From an uncultured Alphaproteobacteria bacterium (GTDB lineage Bacteria; Pseudomonadota; Alphaproteobacteria; HIMB59), in the NCBI GenBank assembly GCA_902575065.1, contig CACGPU010000004.1:39767-103766 (forward strand): a stretch of 64,000 bases of DNA, read 5' to 3'. The notes under the pieces are model-generated. The model made no database searches, had not been told where the DNA came from, and saw nothing but the letters and a program-made list of their open reading frames with translations. Both the position numbers and the translations under genes were made by a program. Below, piece after piece: positions 1 through 9,260 of this stretch. Within the stretch, counting starts at the first letter, position 1, and each line of letters starts with the position of its first letter.

Positions 1-398
1 TTTATATACCTTAGACCATTGTTAAGAAAAATACCTTCTGCCCCAAAATATAAAAATACAGGTCTAGATAATAGAAAGGTTGTAAACCCAATGGCTATAG
101 AAATCAATAAAGTGATAACTAAAGCTTGAGTATGTATCTTAATTGCCTCATTAAATTTTTTTTTGCCAATAGCTATTGAGACAAGAGCTGTGGTGCCTTG
201 TCCAAAACCTACAGCGAAGGCCAATAAAATAAAATACAAGGGGTAAGATATTGATAAGCCTGCAATAGCCTCTGTGCTTATGAGACCTGCATAAAAAGTA
301 TCTACTACATTGTACAGAGTATAAAATAAAAGACCTGTTCCTGCTGGAACAGCCATACCGATTAATTGTTTTTTTATATCCCCTTGGGTAAGATCCAT
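1..398 (-). CDS. MATE family efflux transporter, N-terminal part (truncated by window edge)
   Basis: Open minus frame from ATG at 398 reads MDLTQGDIKKQLIGMAVPAGTGLLFYTLYNVVDTFYAGLISTEAIAGLSISYPLYFILLAFAVGFGQGTTALVSIAIG..., a typical MATE N-terminus. Confidence 0.8.
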   Translation of the reverse strand, partial: MDLTQGDIKKQLIGMAVPAGTGLLFYTLYNVVDTFYAGLISTEAIAGLSISYPLYFILLAFAVGFGQGTTALVSIAIGKKKFNEAIKIHTQALVITLLISIAIGFTTFLLSRPVFLYFGAEGIFLNNGLRYI

Positions 399-402
399 AA
401 AA

Positions 403-819
403 TTAAAAAGGTCTTACAACTACAAGTATTACAATTAAAATTAGAAGAACAGTAGGCACTTCATTGATTATTCTTAGATATTTTGAGGTATAGTCTCTAA
501 AATTACTCTCTAGACTTTTTCTAATATTACTTAAATACATATGAAATGCAGAGAGAATAAGAACTAAAATAATTTTCAAAAAAAGCCATAATTCAAAACC
601 TACATAATGGATAAGGGCTAAACCAAATACCCAAGTCAATATCATTGCTGGGTTCATTATAATTTTTAGCAATTTATATTCCATTTTTTGAAATACACTA
701 TTCATTTCAGGATTGGTTATGTTTTCTACATGATAAACAAAAAGTCTTGGTAAATAAAATAACCCAGCAAACCATGATACAAAAGATATGATATGTAAAA
801 TTTTTAATAACTCATACAT
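403..819 (-). CDS. hemJ: HemJ-type protoporphyrinogen oxidase
   Basis: 138 aa, multi-TM; LKILHIISFVSWFAGLFYLPRLFVYH motif; adjacent to hemF/hemH/hemE. Confidence 0.88.
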   Translation of the reverse strand: MYELLKILHIISFVSWFAGLFYLPRLFVYHVENITNPEMNSVFQKMEYKLLKIIMNPAMILTWVFGLALIHYVGFELWLFLKIILVLILSAFHMYLSNIRKSLESNFRDYTSKYLRIINEVPTVLLILIVILVVVRPF

Positions 820-823
820 TTTG

Positions 824-1645
824 TTACCATTTAGCCTCTGGAGGCATTGACATTAATATAGCATCAATATTACCACCGGTTTTTAATCCAAATAATGTCC
901 CTCTATCATAAAGCAAATTAAATTCTACGTAACGAGATCTTTTTTTTGAGAGAGCATCTAAGTCATCTTGATTAAAGTTAAAATCTTTTTTTCTTTTTGA
1001 GTTTTCAATTACAAAATTAACAAAGAATTGCCCAACATCTTTTATGAAAGATAAGTCCTTATCAAAGTCTGTATTGATATAATCAAAAAAAATCCCTCCT
1101 ATACCTCTACTTTCTTTTCGATGCTCTAAATAAAAGTATTCATCACATTGTTTTTTAAATTTTTCATAATAAGTTGAATTATGTTGATCACATGTTCGTT
1201 GGAGACCTTGATGAAAATTATCTGTTTCTAATTTTTCAGGTATTGCAGGGGTTAAATCACAACCACCACCAAACCATTGTTTTCCTTTTGTGGTTATGTA
1301 CCGAGTGTTAAAATGAGCTGCAGCAATTTTCGGGTTTTTCATATGAGCTACGACTGAGATACCACTGGCCCAAAAGCTTGGATCCTCTTCGGTTCCCGGC
1401 ATTGATTTTTTAAATTCTTCACTAAAATTACCATGCACTGTTGAAATGTTTACTCCTACTTTTTCAAATATTTCTCCTTTTAGTAAGGACATCAAACCTC
1501 CACCACCACCAGGTCTTTGCCACTCTTTTTCTATAAATTCAGACCCATCAAGCTTTTGCATTGATCCAACCATTTGATTTCGAAGTTCTCGAAACCACTT
1601 TTCTGCTTTAGTTTGTTGATTTTTTATTTGATCACTCATACCCAC
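824..1645 (-). CDS. hemF: oxygen-dependent coproporphyrinogen III oxidase
   Basis: WFGGGCDLTPAIP, HFNTRYI, YVEFNLLYDRGTLFGLKTGGNIDAILMSMPP motifs. Confidence 0.95.
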   Translation of the reverse strand: MGMSDQIKNQQTKAEKWFRELRNQMVGSMQKLDGSEFIEKEWQRPGGGGGLMSLLKGEIFEKVGVNISTVHGNFSEEFKKSMPGTEEDPSFWASGISVVAHMKNPKIAAAHFNTRYITTKGKQWFGGGCDLTPAIPEKLETDNFHQGLQRTCDQHNSTYYEKFKKQCDEYFYLEHRKESRGIGGIFFDYINTDFDKDLSFIKDVGQFFVNFVIENSKRKKDFNFNQDDLDALSKKRSRYVEFNLLYDRGTLFGLKTGGNIDAILMSMPPEAKW

Positions 1646-2658
1646 CCATGTAGTTCGTTTTCTATCAACGAAGTGAGTAGGAGTATATGATCTTCTCGAT
1701 CATTTAGACAAGGAATATATCCAAATTCCTTTCCACCATTTTCCATGAATATTTCTCTATTTTCCTCGTTAAGTTCTTCTATTGTCTCGAGACAATCTGA
1801 GGAAAAAGCAGGACTTATAACATGAATGTGGTCTGTACCATTTTTTGCTAAGCTCTCTATAGTTTTATCTGTGTAAGGTTGAAGCCATTCTGCTGGTCCA
1901 AATCTAGATTGAAATGTGGTCATATAACTTTCCTCTGGTAAGCCCATGGTCTCTGCCACCAGCCTAGTAGTTTTTCTGCAAAAACAATGATACGGATCCC
2001 CTTTATCTAAATATTTTTTTGGAACACCATGATAGCTAAATATGATTTTTTTTGGTTTTGAATTTTTAGTCCAAAATTCTTCAATGCTATTTTTAAGAGC
2101 TTTAATATAAAGTTCATTTTCGTAATATCCTCCAATAAAACGAAGAGATGGTACCCAACGCCAACTTTTTAATTCTTCTGCAACAGCATCAAACGTTGAG
2201 CCCGTTGTAGCCGCACAATATTGAGGGTATAAAGGTAAAATAATAATACGATCACAATTTTGATTTCTAAGATTATTTAAACCCTTAGAGATGCTAGGAT
2301 TCCCATAACGCATTCCAATATCAAATACGATATTTTGATATTTCTTATTAATAAATTCTTTTATTTTCGATAATTGGTTTTTTGTGTGGAACAGAAGAGG
2401 TGAACCTTCCTCTGTCCAAACAGATTTGTAATTTTTAGCTGACTTCGCTGGTCGAGTATTTAAAACTATTCCATTAAGAATAGGCCACCAAATAGCTTTT
2501 GGTGTTTCTATGACACGTTCATCTGATAGAAATTGCTTTAGATAAGTCTTTAAAGACGACTTAGTTGGTTCATCTGGTGTTCCTAAATTTGTGATCAAAA
2601 TACCTGTCTTAAGACCAGAGCCATGAACGTATAGTTTATTACCTTTAAATGAAGCCAT
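1636..2658 (-). CDS. hemH: ferrochelatase
   Basis: GILITNLGTPDEP, LPLYPQYCAATTGST, FSYHGVPKKYLDKGDPYHCFC, TFQSRFGPAEWLQPYTD motifs. Confidence 0.95.
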   Translation of the reverse strand: MASFKGNKLYVHGSGLKTGILITNLGTPDEPTKSSLKTYLKQFLSDERVIETPKAIWWPILNGIVLNTRPAKSAKNYKSVWTEEGSPLLFHTKNQLSKIKEFINKKYQNIVFDIGMRYGNPSISKGLNNLRNQNCDRIIILPLYPQYCAATTGSTFDAVAEELKSWRWVPSLRFIGGYYENELYIKALKNSIEEFWTKNSKPKKIIFSYHGVPKKYLDKGDPYHCFCRKTTRLVAETMGLPEESYMTTFQSRFGPAEWLQPYTDKTIESLAKNGTDHIHVISPAFSSDCLETIEELNEENREIFMENGGKEFGYIPCLNDREDHILLLTSLIENELHGWV

Positions 2659-2676
2659 TGAAAAACATTACGATTT

Positions 2677-3693
2677 TTATGATAACTTAGTTCTTATCTT
2701 TTCTATGAATAAATGAACATTAGCCTCAGGAGTAGTTTTTTTTACACCGTGATCGAGGCTAGCAATCCACCCAGATCTATGAGATAACTCACTCTGTAAG
2801 CATTCCTCAATATATTTATCAATATAATCAGAAAAGGATTTAGTGTCCTCCATAGCTAACAAATCATTTGAAAAATTCCCCTGTAAAGATAAATGTGTCT
2901 TTGGTAGTTCAGTGAAAACCTCCAAATTAGTTCCTAAAACTGTAAGTTTTAAATTTTTTAAATTTTGTAATTTATTAAATTTAGTTTGAGAAATTTCTTT
3001 AGTGAAATATCCAATTTTATTTGGATAACTATTTGAAATTTTAAATAAAAAAGGAATAACGAATTCATCAAAATCTTTATCATTTAGTTTATTAGCTTCA
3101 GTATCAAATATCATTAACAAATCAATGTCATTTTGTAACTGAATTTGTATATTTTTTTGTATTAACATTTCTAAAACGGGCAGGGTTTGTTGAAATAGTG
3201 TTTGTGATACAGGATTATTCCTCGTTGCAAAATGGTATAAGGTTACAGGTCCACCAGTAAATCCAATTAAGGATTTATCATTTGAAAGTTCATTTCTAAT
3301 ATGTTTTAGAGATATATTCTGAAAATCTATAAAACTTTCAAATTCATCAATATTAAATTCGGATATCATTTTTGAACTTAAATTTTTTTCAAATATTGGT
3401 CCAGGATTAAACTTCAAACTCATACCTAAATAATCTAAAGGAAAAAGAATATCACTAAACAATATTGCAGCATCAAAATCGAATTCAACAATAGGTCCAA
3501 GAGTTACCTCACAAGCAAGCTCAGGCTCTTTACATAATTGTTCAAAAGAATATTTTTCTTTTAATTTTCTGTAATGCTGATGATATCGACCAGCCTGTCT
3601 CATAAACCAAATTGGAGGAATTTTTTGTTCAACTTTATTTAAGGCATTAAAAAAATTTTTGTTATAGGTATTTTGCAATATCTCTAGCTCCAT
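2677..3693 (-). CDS. hemE: uroporphyrinogen decarboxylase
   Basis: PPIWFMRQAGRYHQHYR, AAILFSDILFPLDYLGM, GFTGGPVTL motifs; 3' neighbour of hemB with overlap. Confidence 0.93.
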   Translation of the reverse strand: MELEILQNTYNKNFFNALNKVEQKIPPIWFMRQAGRYHQHYRKLKEKYSFEQLCKEPELACEVTLGPIVEFDFDAAILFSDILFPLDYLGMSLKFNPGPIFEKNLSSKMISEFNIDEFESFIDFQNISLKHIRNELSNDKSLIGFTGGPVTLYHFATRNNPVSQTLFQQTLPVLEMLIQKNIQIQLQNDIDLLMIFDTEANKLNDKDFDEFVIPFLFKISNSYPNKIGYFTKEISQTKFNKLQNLKNLKLTVLGTNLEVFTELPKTHLSLQGNFSNDLLAMEDTKSFSDYIDKYIEECLQSELSHRSGWIASLDHGVKKTTPEANVHLFIEKIRTKLS

Positions 3694-4585
3694 AAGTAAT
3701 AATAAAATCTGCTTGAGCTCTTTTGAGTACCGTTAAAGACTCTATGAGCAAATCAACATAATTGCCAAATTTAGCTTTGCTGAGCATTTGTAGACTAGCA
3801 TACTCACCACTTACTTGGTACGCACCCGTGGGAAGCAGTGTCTCCTTTTTTATATCTCTTATTAAATCTATTGAAGTCATACCAGGCTTAACCATTAAAT
3901 AATTTGCACCTTGAGCTGCATTACTAATTGAACTTTTAATTGCCTTTGCTTTGTCTTCAACAGGTAATTGATATGATGACCGATCAAATCCCTGTGGTGA
4001 TGATTTTGCAACATCTCTAAAAGGGCCGTAGAAGTGACTTTTAAATTTTGTTGAGTAACTCATTATTTGAGAATTTGAAAAACCATTTTGAACAAATATT
4101 TTTCTCAAATATTTAGTTGTATTTTTCATCATGTCACTTGGTGCAATTATATCAGCTCCCGCCTCAAGATATGTATTTGCCGCTAATCCTAAAGAGTAAT
4201 GTGTCTTATTAAGATCAATTGATTTTTTATGAGTAACTCCACAATGCCCATCAACAGTTATTGAGCATAAGCATGTATCTATAAGTAAAACTATATCTTT
4301 TCCAAAATAATTTTTAATTTTTCTTATAACTTCATAGTGAAAGCTAAAATCCTCCGGATTTTTTTGTTTTTTATTTGGAACGATAAAAAGTAGAAAATTA
4401 TTGATACCTTTTTTTAAATCCTTTTCAATTGCCTTAATTATAGATGAAGATGACCAACTCTTATTATCACCTAATCCTTTAATTTCCTTTGAATTTTTTA
4501 CCTTTTGATCCACAAATAAAGGTTGAATTAAAATTTTCTTTTTAAGAGATTTAGACTGATCAATAGGGAAATAATTTTTAATCAT
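3662..4585 (-). CDS. hemB: porphobilinogen synthase (ALA dehydratase), Cys-rich metal site
   Basis: DTCLCSITVDGHCGV metal site, YSTKFKSHFYGPFRD and MVKPGM active-site lysines, GAYQVSGEYA. Confidence 0.94.
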   Translation of the reverse strand: MIKNYFPIDQSKSLKKKILIQPLFVDQKVKNSKEIKGLGDNKSWSSSSIIKAIEKDLKKGINNFLLFIVPNKKQKNPEDFSFHYEVIRKIKNYFGKDIVLLIDTCLCSITVDGHCGVTHKKSIDLNKTHYSLGLAANTYLEAGADIIAPSDMMKNTTKYLRKIFVQNGFSNSQIMSYSTKFKSHFYGPFRDVAKSSPQGFDRSSYQLPVEDKAKAIKSSISNAAQGANYLMVKPGMTSIDLIRDIKKETLLPTGAYQVSGEYASLQMLSKAKFGNYVDLLIESLTVLKRAQADFIITYGARDIAKYL

Positions 4586-6060
4586 TTAAGTTCAAAATTT
4601 TTAAAATCATCATAAGTAAGATATACATTTAATTGATTTTTAGGAATAAATTTAGAAATTTGAAGATACGTTTGACCAGGTCCACACGAATTACGCTTAT
4701 TTAGTATTTCTGGTCTTAGTTGTATAGCTAATTTAAATGCAGAGAAGCTCATCCAATAAAAACTCTCCGCTACAAATAAATTATCAATCGTATTGTCATT
4801 AATCAAAGGGACTAAACTATAGTGTGATATAACAGGGAATTTTTTATTTAGCATATTTCCTTCATATGTAAGTTTATAAGTAGGTTTTTGATTATCTTTA
4901 TAAAAATTTTCAGTTTCTCGATAATTTTCACCAAAACTATCGAGAGAAGAATTTACAAGAATGCCCATTTTACTTATTTTTTTCCAAGAACTTACGCCGG
5001 AAGTTATAAGATTTGATACACTTTTCAAAGATTTAAACTCTTTAAATTCTGATCTTGTGGCCAAAACATTTTTATTTTTTACTGTTTTATTAAATTCATG
5101 CAAATTTCTCTGAAACATTTGATATTTTGATAAGCTTGAAGGAAATATATTTTTAACTTTTTTAACTTTTTTATTATTTAGATATTTTTTTTCTTTAAAA
5201 TATTTTTTTGTTTGATTATCTTTCCCTTGTGCAAATAAGATTTTTTCATTTAGAATATTTTCAATAGTTACACCTACATCTAAATTGCAACCACCTCCCC
5301 ATTTGTATAAATATTTTCTCTCTCTTTGACAATCATCTAACGAAGGTAAATGATTAATTTTTTTCAATATTTTTTCTGTTTTTCGATCATCTCTCCTATA
5401 TTCCAAAGCAATGCATCCTTGTGCTGCCGCACTAGGAAATTCAGAAATTGGTAAAATTATCTTTTCAAACTTTTTAAATTTCAATTTAAAATTTCTATAA
5501 TCTTTTTTATTAATTTTTTCTCCATATTTAAAAATTCTATCTATAGCAGCTTTAGCCATAAACACCCCGTCCTCTTTTGAGGAATTTAATATTTTTTCCA
5601 GCCTAGATGGTACGTTTCCCCTAATGTCGAATGGCTTCAATTCTTCAAAGGGTAAAAACTTTCTTAATTTTTTTAAATAATATTTTCTTCTAGGAGAGGA
5701 TGTCCCTATAACTAATTTTTTTTTATTTAATGAAGTCTTTTTAATAAGAATAACATCTCTTGGATCATCTCTTTTGAGACAAATAAAAGAAGTCTTATTA
5801 AGATTTTTAACAGGAAGATCTTTGAATGAATGAACTACCACATCTGCATCTTTTAAGATTAACTTTTTTGAGAGTGAATTTGTAAATATTCCAAATCCAT
5901 GTTGTTCCCAAGCTTTAGCTGACATGTCCGTGTCACCAACGCTTGATGAGTAATGTGTATCAATTATATTTTTTTGTATTTTATTAATTTCTATTTCCGC
6001 AATGTGAGTCTGAATTTTAGCGAGAAAACTTTTTCTTGATAATAAAACAATCTTTTTCAT
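4582..6060 (-). CDS. hemC: hydroxymethylbilane synthase with long C-terminal extension (possible divergent HemD-like domain)
   Basis: HSFKDLPV, GTSSPRRKYYLKK, DIRGNVPSRLEKI, AAAQGCIALEYRRDD and cofactor Cys in KWGGGCNLDVGV; about 170 further residues follow the HemC domain. Start set at MKKIVLLS (internal ATG at 6060) rather than the ORF track start at 6096. Confidence 0.88.
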   Translation of the reverse strand: MKKIVLLSRKSFLAKIQTHIAEIEINKIQKNIIDTHYSSSVGDTDMSAKAWEQHGFGIFTNSLSKKLILKDADVVVHSFKDLPVKNLNKTSFICLKRDDPRDVILIKKTSLNKKKLVIGTSSPRRKYYLKKLRKFLPFEELKPFDIRGNVPSRLEKILNSSKEDGVFMAKAAIDRIFKYGEKINKKDYRNFKLKFKKFEKIILPISEFPSAAAQGCIALEYRRDDRKTEKILKKINHLPSLDDCQRERKYLYKWGGGCNLDVGVTIENILNEKILFAQGKDNQTKKYFKEKKYLNNKKVKKVKNIFPSSLSKYQMFQRNLHEFNKTVKNKNVLATRSEFKEFKSLKSVSNLITSGVSSWKKISKMGILVNSSLDSFGENYRETENFYKDNQKPTYKLTYEGNMLNKKFPVISHYSLVPLINDNTIDNLFVAESFYWMSFSAFKLAIQLRPEILNKRNSCGPGQTYLQISKFIPKNQLNVYLTYDDFKNFELK

Positions 6061-6100
6061 AACCATTGATGACATTAAGAAATAACAAATAATCAACGCT

Positions 6101-6130
6101 AATACAATTTAAGCGAGACTTATTGGTCAA
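6101..6130 (-). promoter_or_regulatory. candidate sigma70-like promoter for the hem operon
   Basis: On the minus strand TTGACC (6130-6125), 18-nt spacer, TGTATT (6106-6101), upstream of the hemC start at 6060 in the divergent hemC/SDR spacer. By eye only. Confidence 0.3.
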
Positions 6131-6177
6131 TATGTACTTATTTCAAAATATGTTATATCTAAATAACGTTTGAAATT

Positions 6178-6855
6178 ATGACACAAAAAGCAGTTTTAAT
6201 TGTCGGAGCAGGATCAGGTTTAAGTGCTTCTTTGGCTAGAGCATTTAATTCAAAGGGGATGAAAATTGTACTTGCTGCCAGAAACATAGACAAACTTGAC
6301 AGTTTAAAAAAAGAGATCGACGCTTTAGTTTTTAAGTGTGACTCAACGGAAAATAAAAGTGTTCAAAATTTATTTTTGCAGACTGACTCAATTATAGGCA
6401 CTCCAGAAATTGTTATCTATAATCCATCTCTTAGAATTGTAAAACCTTTTATTGAATACGATCCTGATGAAATGCTTCAATCAATAAAAGTAAATAGTTA
6501 TGGGGCTTTTCTAGTAGCGCATGAATCAGTAAAAAGAATGTTAAAAATAGGAAAAGGTAATATTTTTTTCACTGGATCATCTGCAAGTGTAAAGGGTTTT
6601 GCCAAATCTACGTCTTTTGCTATGGGAAAGTTTGGTTTGAGAGGCTTAGCACAATCTTTGGCAAGAGAGCTGCACCCACAAAATATTCATATAGGTCATT
6701 TCGTTATAGATGGAGGAATAGGTAAAGAACCAGTTGGAAATTATCAAATGATACACCCTGATGAAATTGCAAAACAATACCTAAATTTTTATTTACAGGA
6801 TAAAAAAGCTTGGTCATGGGAAATTGAAATTAGAACAAACACTGAAAAATTTTAG
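6178..6855 (+). CDS. SDR family NAD(P)-dependent oxidoreductase
   Basis: VLIVGAGSGLSASLARAF Rossmann motif, SDR core; Phe at the usual catalytic Tyr position (SFAMGK). Confidence 0.88.
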   Translation: MTQKAVLIVGAGSGLSASLARAFNSKGMKIVLAARNIDKLDSLKKEIDALVFKCDSTENKSVQNLFLQTDSIIGTPEIVIYNPSLRIVKPFIEYDPDEMLQSIKVNSYGAFLVAHESVKRMLKIGKGNIFFTGSSASVKGFAKSTSFAMGKFGLRGLAQSLARELHPQNIHIGHFVIDGGIGKEPVGNYQMIHPDEIAKQYLNFYLQDKKAWSWEIEIRTNTEKF

Positions 6856-6864
6856 AAGAACACC

Positions 6865-7884
6865 TTGGAAATCGGTATAGACAGTTTTGCAGATAAAAGA
6901 GAGGGCTCAGATAGTGTTAAAGCCATCAATAATGTTATTGATAGAATTATTTTTGCAGATGAAGTTGGATTAAATTCATTTGGGATAGGAGAGCATCATA
7001 GAAAAGAATTTTTAGACTCAGCACCATTCATGATATTAGCTGCAGCTGCAGCACAAACAAAAAATATTAAGCTAATAAGTGCTGTAACTGTTTTAAGCGC
7101 AGCAGATCCTGTTCGTGTATTTCAAAACTTGTCTACTCTTGATCTGATATCCGGAGGTAGAGCAGAAATGGTAGCTGGAAGAGGATCATTTTCTGAGGCC
7201 TTTCCATTGTTTGGTTTGGATTTCAAAGATTATGATGAATTGTTTATTGAAAAGCTCGGTTTGCTTTTAAAAATTAGAGAAAATGAATTTGTTAGTTGGT
7301 CTGGTAAATTTAGACCTTCGATAAATAATTTACCTATTTATCCAAGGCCTATTCAAAACCCTGTCCCAATTTGGTTAGGTGTTGGTGGCACACCTCAATC
7401 TTTTGCAAGAGCAGGTTCAATGGGCTTACCTCTAATGATTGCCATAATTGGAGGCAATACTCATCGCTTTAGGCCTTTGGTAGATATTTATCGACAGGCG
7501 GGTAAAGAAGCAGGACACCCCCCAGAAAAACTCTCCGTAGGACTTCATTCATTGGGATATGTCGCAAATAGTATGGATGAAGCAATAGATTTGTATTATG
7601 AGGGTTATCATAAAATGTTCACAAAAATTGGAAAAGAAAGAGGTTGGGGCCCTGTTACGAGAGACCAATTTGACAATCAAATTGGCCCATTAGGAGCTAT
7701 AGTTTTAGGCGATCCCGATCAGGTCGCTGAAAAGATTATCAGACATAGTCAAGCCCTTGGAGGTATTGATAGATTCCAATTTCAAATGGATATAGCTGAT
7801 ATTACCCATGAAAATTTAATCAAATCTATTGAACTGATTGGCAAAGAAGTAATTCCTAAGATAAATAGGACAAAAAGCCCCTAA
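6865..7884 (+). CDS. LLM class flavin-dependent (luciferase-like) oxidoreductase
   Basis: GEHHRKEFLDSAPFMILAAAAAQT, LDLISGGRAEMVAGRGS, PVPIWLGVGGTPQSFARAG; TTG start. Confidence 0.92.
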   Translation: MEIGIDSFADKREGSDSVKAINNVIDRIIFADEVGLNSFGIGEHHRKEFLDSAPFMILAAAAAQTKNIKLISAVTVLSAADPVRVFQNLSTLDLISGGRAEMVAGRGSFSEAFPLFGLDFKDYDELFIEKLGLLLKIRENEFVSWSGKFRPSINNLPIYPRPIQNPVPIWLGVGGTPQSFARAGSMGLPLMIAIIGGNTHRFRPLVDIYRQAGKEAGHPPEKLSVGLHSLGYVANSMDEAIDLYYEGYHKMFTKIGKERGWGPVTRDQFDNQIGPLGAIVLGDPDQVAEKIIRHSQALGGIDRFQFQMDIADITHENLIKSIELIGKEVIPKINRTKSP

Positions 7885-7896
7885 TTAGAGGCTTTA
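7874..7896 (+). terminator. hairpin overlapping the stop codon of the LLM oxidoreductase gene
   Basis: AAAGCC-C-CTAATTAG-A-GGCTTT inverted repeat; no clear U-tract after it. Confidence 0.4.
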
Positions 7897-7947
7897 TGCG
7901 TCTTTATTGCAGTATCTTTTAGATTAGTAAAAAATAAATTAATAATT

Positions 7948-9216
7948 GTGAAAAATCACAATTGGAAATCTAATTATCTAAGCACTCTTCAATCTGAAAT
8001 TGATAAAATTAAGGATGAAGGCCACTACAGAGTATTTAACAACATAGAAAGAAAAGCCGGACAGTATCCCAAAGCTACAAGACATAGTAATGGTCAAACC
8101 GAAGAGATTGATGTCTGGTGTTCAAATGATTACTTAGGCATGAGCCAGAACAAAGAAGTTATTTCCGCAATGCAATCTGCTGCTGAAAAGTTAGGAGCGG
8201 GAAGCGGAGGAACAAGGAATATATCAGGTACTACTAATTTTCATATTCAACTCGAAAAAGAAATCGCACTCTTACATAAAAAAGAAAGAGCTCTAGCATT
8301 TAATTCTGGATATAGTGCTAATGAGTCTGCATTAAAGTCTATTATATCTGCTTTTGATAATTGTTTAGTTTTAAGTGATGAACTAAATCACGCATCACTT
8401 ATAGAAGGAATTCGTACAAGTAAAAAAGAAAAAGCTATTTATCGTCATAATGATGTAAAACACCTAAAGGACATTCTAAAGGGAGTAGATTTTTCTCGAC
8501 CAAAAATTATCGTCTTGGAGTCTGTCTATTCAATGGAAGCTGATTTTGCACCACTAGAAGACATTATTCAGGTTGCACAGGATAATGGAGCATTAATATA
8601 CTTAGATGAAGTTCATGCTGTAGGTTTATACGGTCCCAATGCAGCAGGTGTAGCAGATCAAAAAGGATTATCTGAGCATATTGATATTATCAATGGAACA
8701 TTGGCAAAAGCATTTGGTCTAGCTGGAGGTTACATAGCCTCGACTGAGACAATAATTGATTTTGTTAGAAGTTTTTCAAAAGGATTTATTTTCACAACAT
8801 CCATGTGCCCAGCAGTAGCTGCTGGAAGTCTAGAGAGCATTAGACAAGTAAAGAAAAACGATGAAATTCGATCTTCATTCTTTGAGAATGTAGATTTTGT
8901 TAAAAAAGAACTACGAACCGCAGGTATTCCTTTTTTAGACTCAGGTTCACATATAATCCCAGTATTAATTGGAGATAGCAAATTATGTAAAGAGATTAGT
9001 GATTTTCTTTTAAATGAGCACCAGGTTTATGTTCAGCCTATTAATTATCCAACAGTCCCAAAAGGAACTGAGAGAATAAGAATAACTCCCACTCCATGTC
9101 ATGACCCAGAGTCTACTGAAAAATTTGTAGAAGCTTTGAAAGATGCTTGGTTTAAATTTATGCCTCAGTTAGTTAAATTTGAAAATCAATTTACTAATAA
9201 AATCAAAGGAATTTAA
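7948..9216 (+). CDS. hemA: 5-aminolevulinate synthase
   Basis: VWCSNDYLGMSQN, GAGSGGTRNISGTTNFH, YLDEVHAVGLYGP, GTLAKAFGLAGGYIA; GTG start. Confidence 0.95.
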   Translation: MKNHNWKSNYLSTLQSEIDKIKDEGHYRVFNNIERKAGQYPKATRHSNGQTEEIDVWCSNDYLGMSQNKEVISAMQSAAEKLGAGSGGTRNISGTTNFHIQLEKEIALLHKKERALAFNSGYSANESALKSIISAFDNCLVLSDELNHASLIEGIRTSKKEKAIYRHNDVKHLKDILKGVDFSRPKIIVLESVYSMEADFAPLEDIIQVAQDNGALIYLDEVHAVGLYGPNAAGVADQKGLSEHIDIINGTLAKAFGLAGGYIASTETIIDFVRSFSKGFIFTTSMCPAVAAGSLESIRQVKKNDEIRSSFFENVDFVKKELRTAGIPFLDSGSHIIPVLIGDSKLCKEISDFLLNEHQVYVQPINYPTVPKGTERIRITPTPCHDPESTEKFVEALKDAWFKFMPQLVKFENQFTNKIKGI

Positions 9217-9260
9217 ACGCCTTATTTGATCAATCTATACATTTGTTATAAAACATACTA

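Noticed and set aside
8730-8981. Antisense ORF (83 aa) inside hemA
   Set aside because: Fully overlaps a strongly supported conserved CDS; no homology signal. The same applies to the antisense/alternate-frame ORFs at 16456-16677, 17363-17578, 18441-18638, 18563-18784, 19056-19361, 19309-19572, 19863-20111, 21072-21407, 23893-24078, 24500-24736, 26169-26351, 26820-27020, 27552-27848, 31455-31643, 33697-33957, 35601-35789, 36471-36668, 41115-41300, 44199-44597, 45099-45290, 45408-45605, 45615-45899, 46894-47178, 51267-51449, 52679-52900, 53030-53254, 54048-54230, 54808-55086, 55611-55907, 57133-57354, 58699-58941, 60651-60842, 62531-62758 and 63409-63621.
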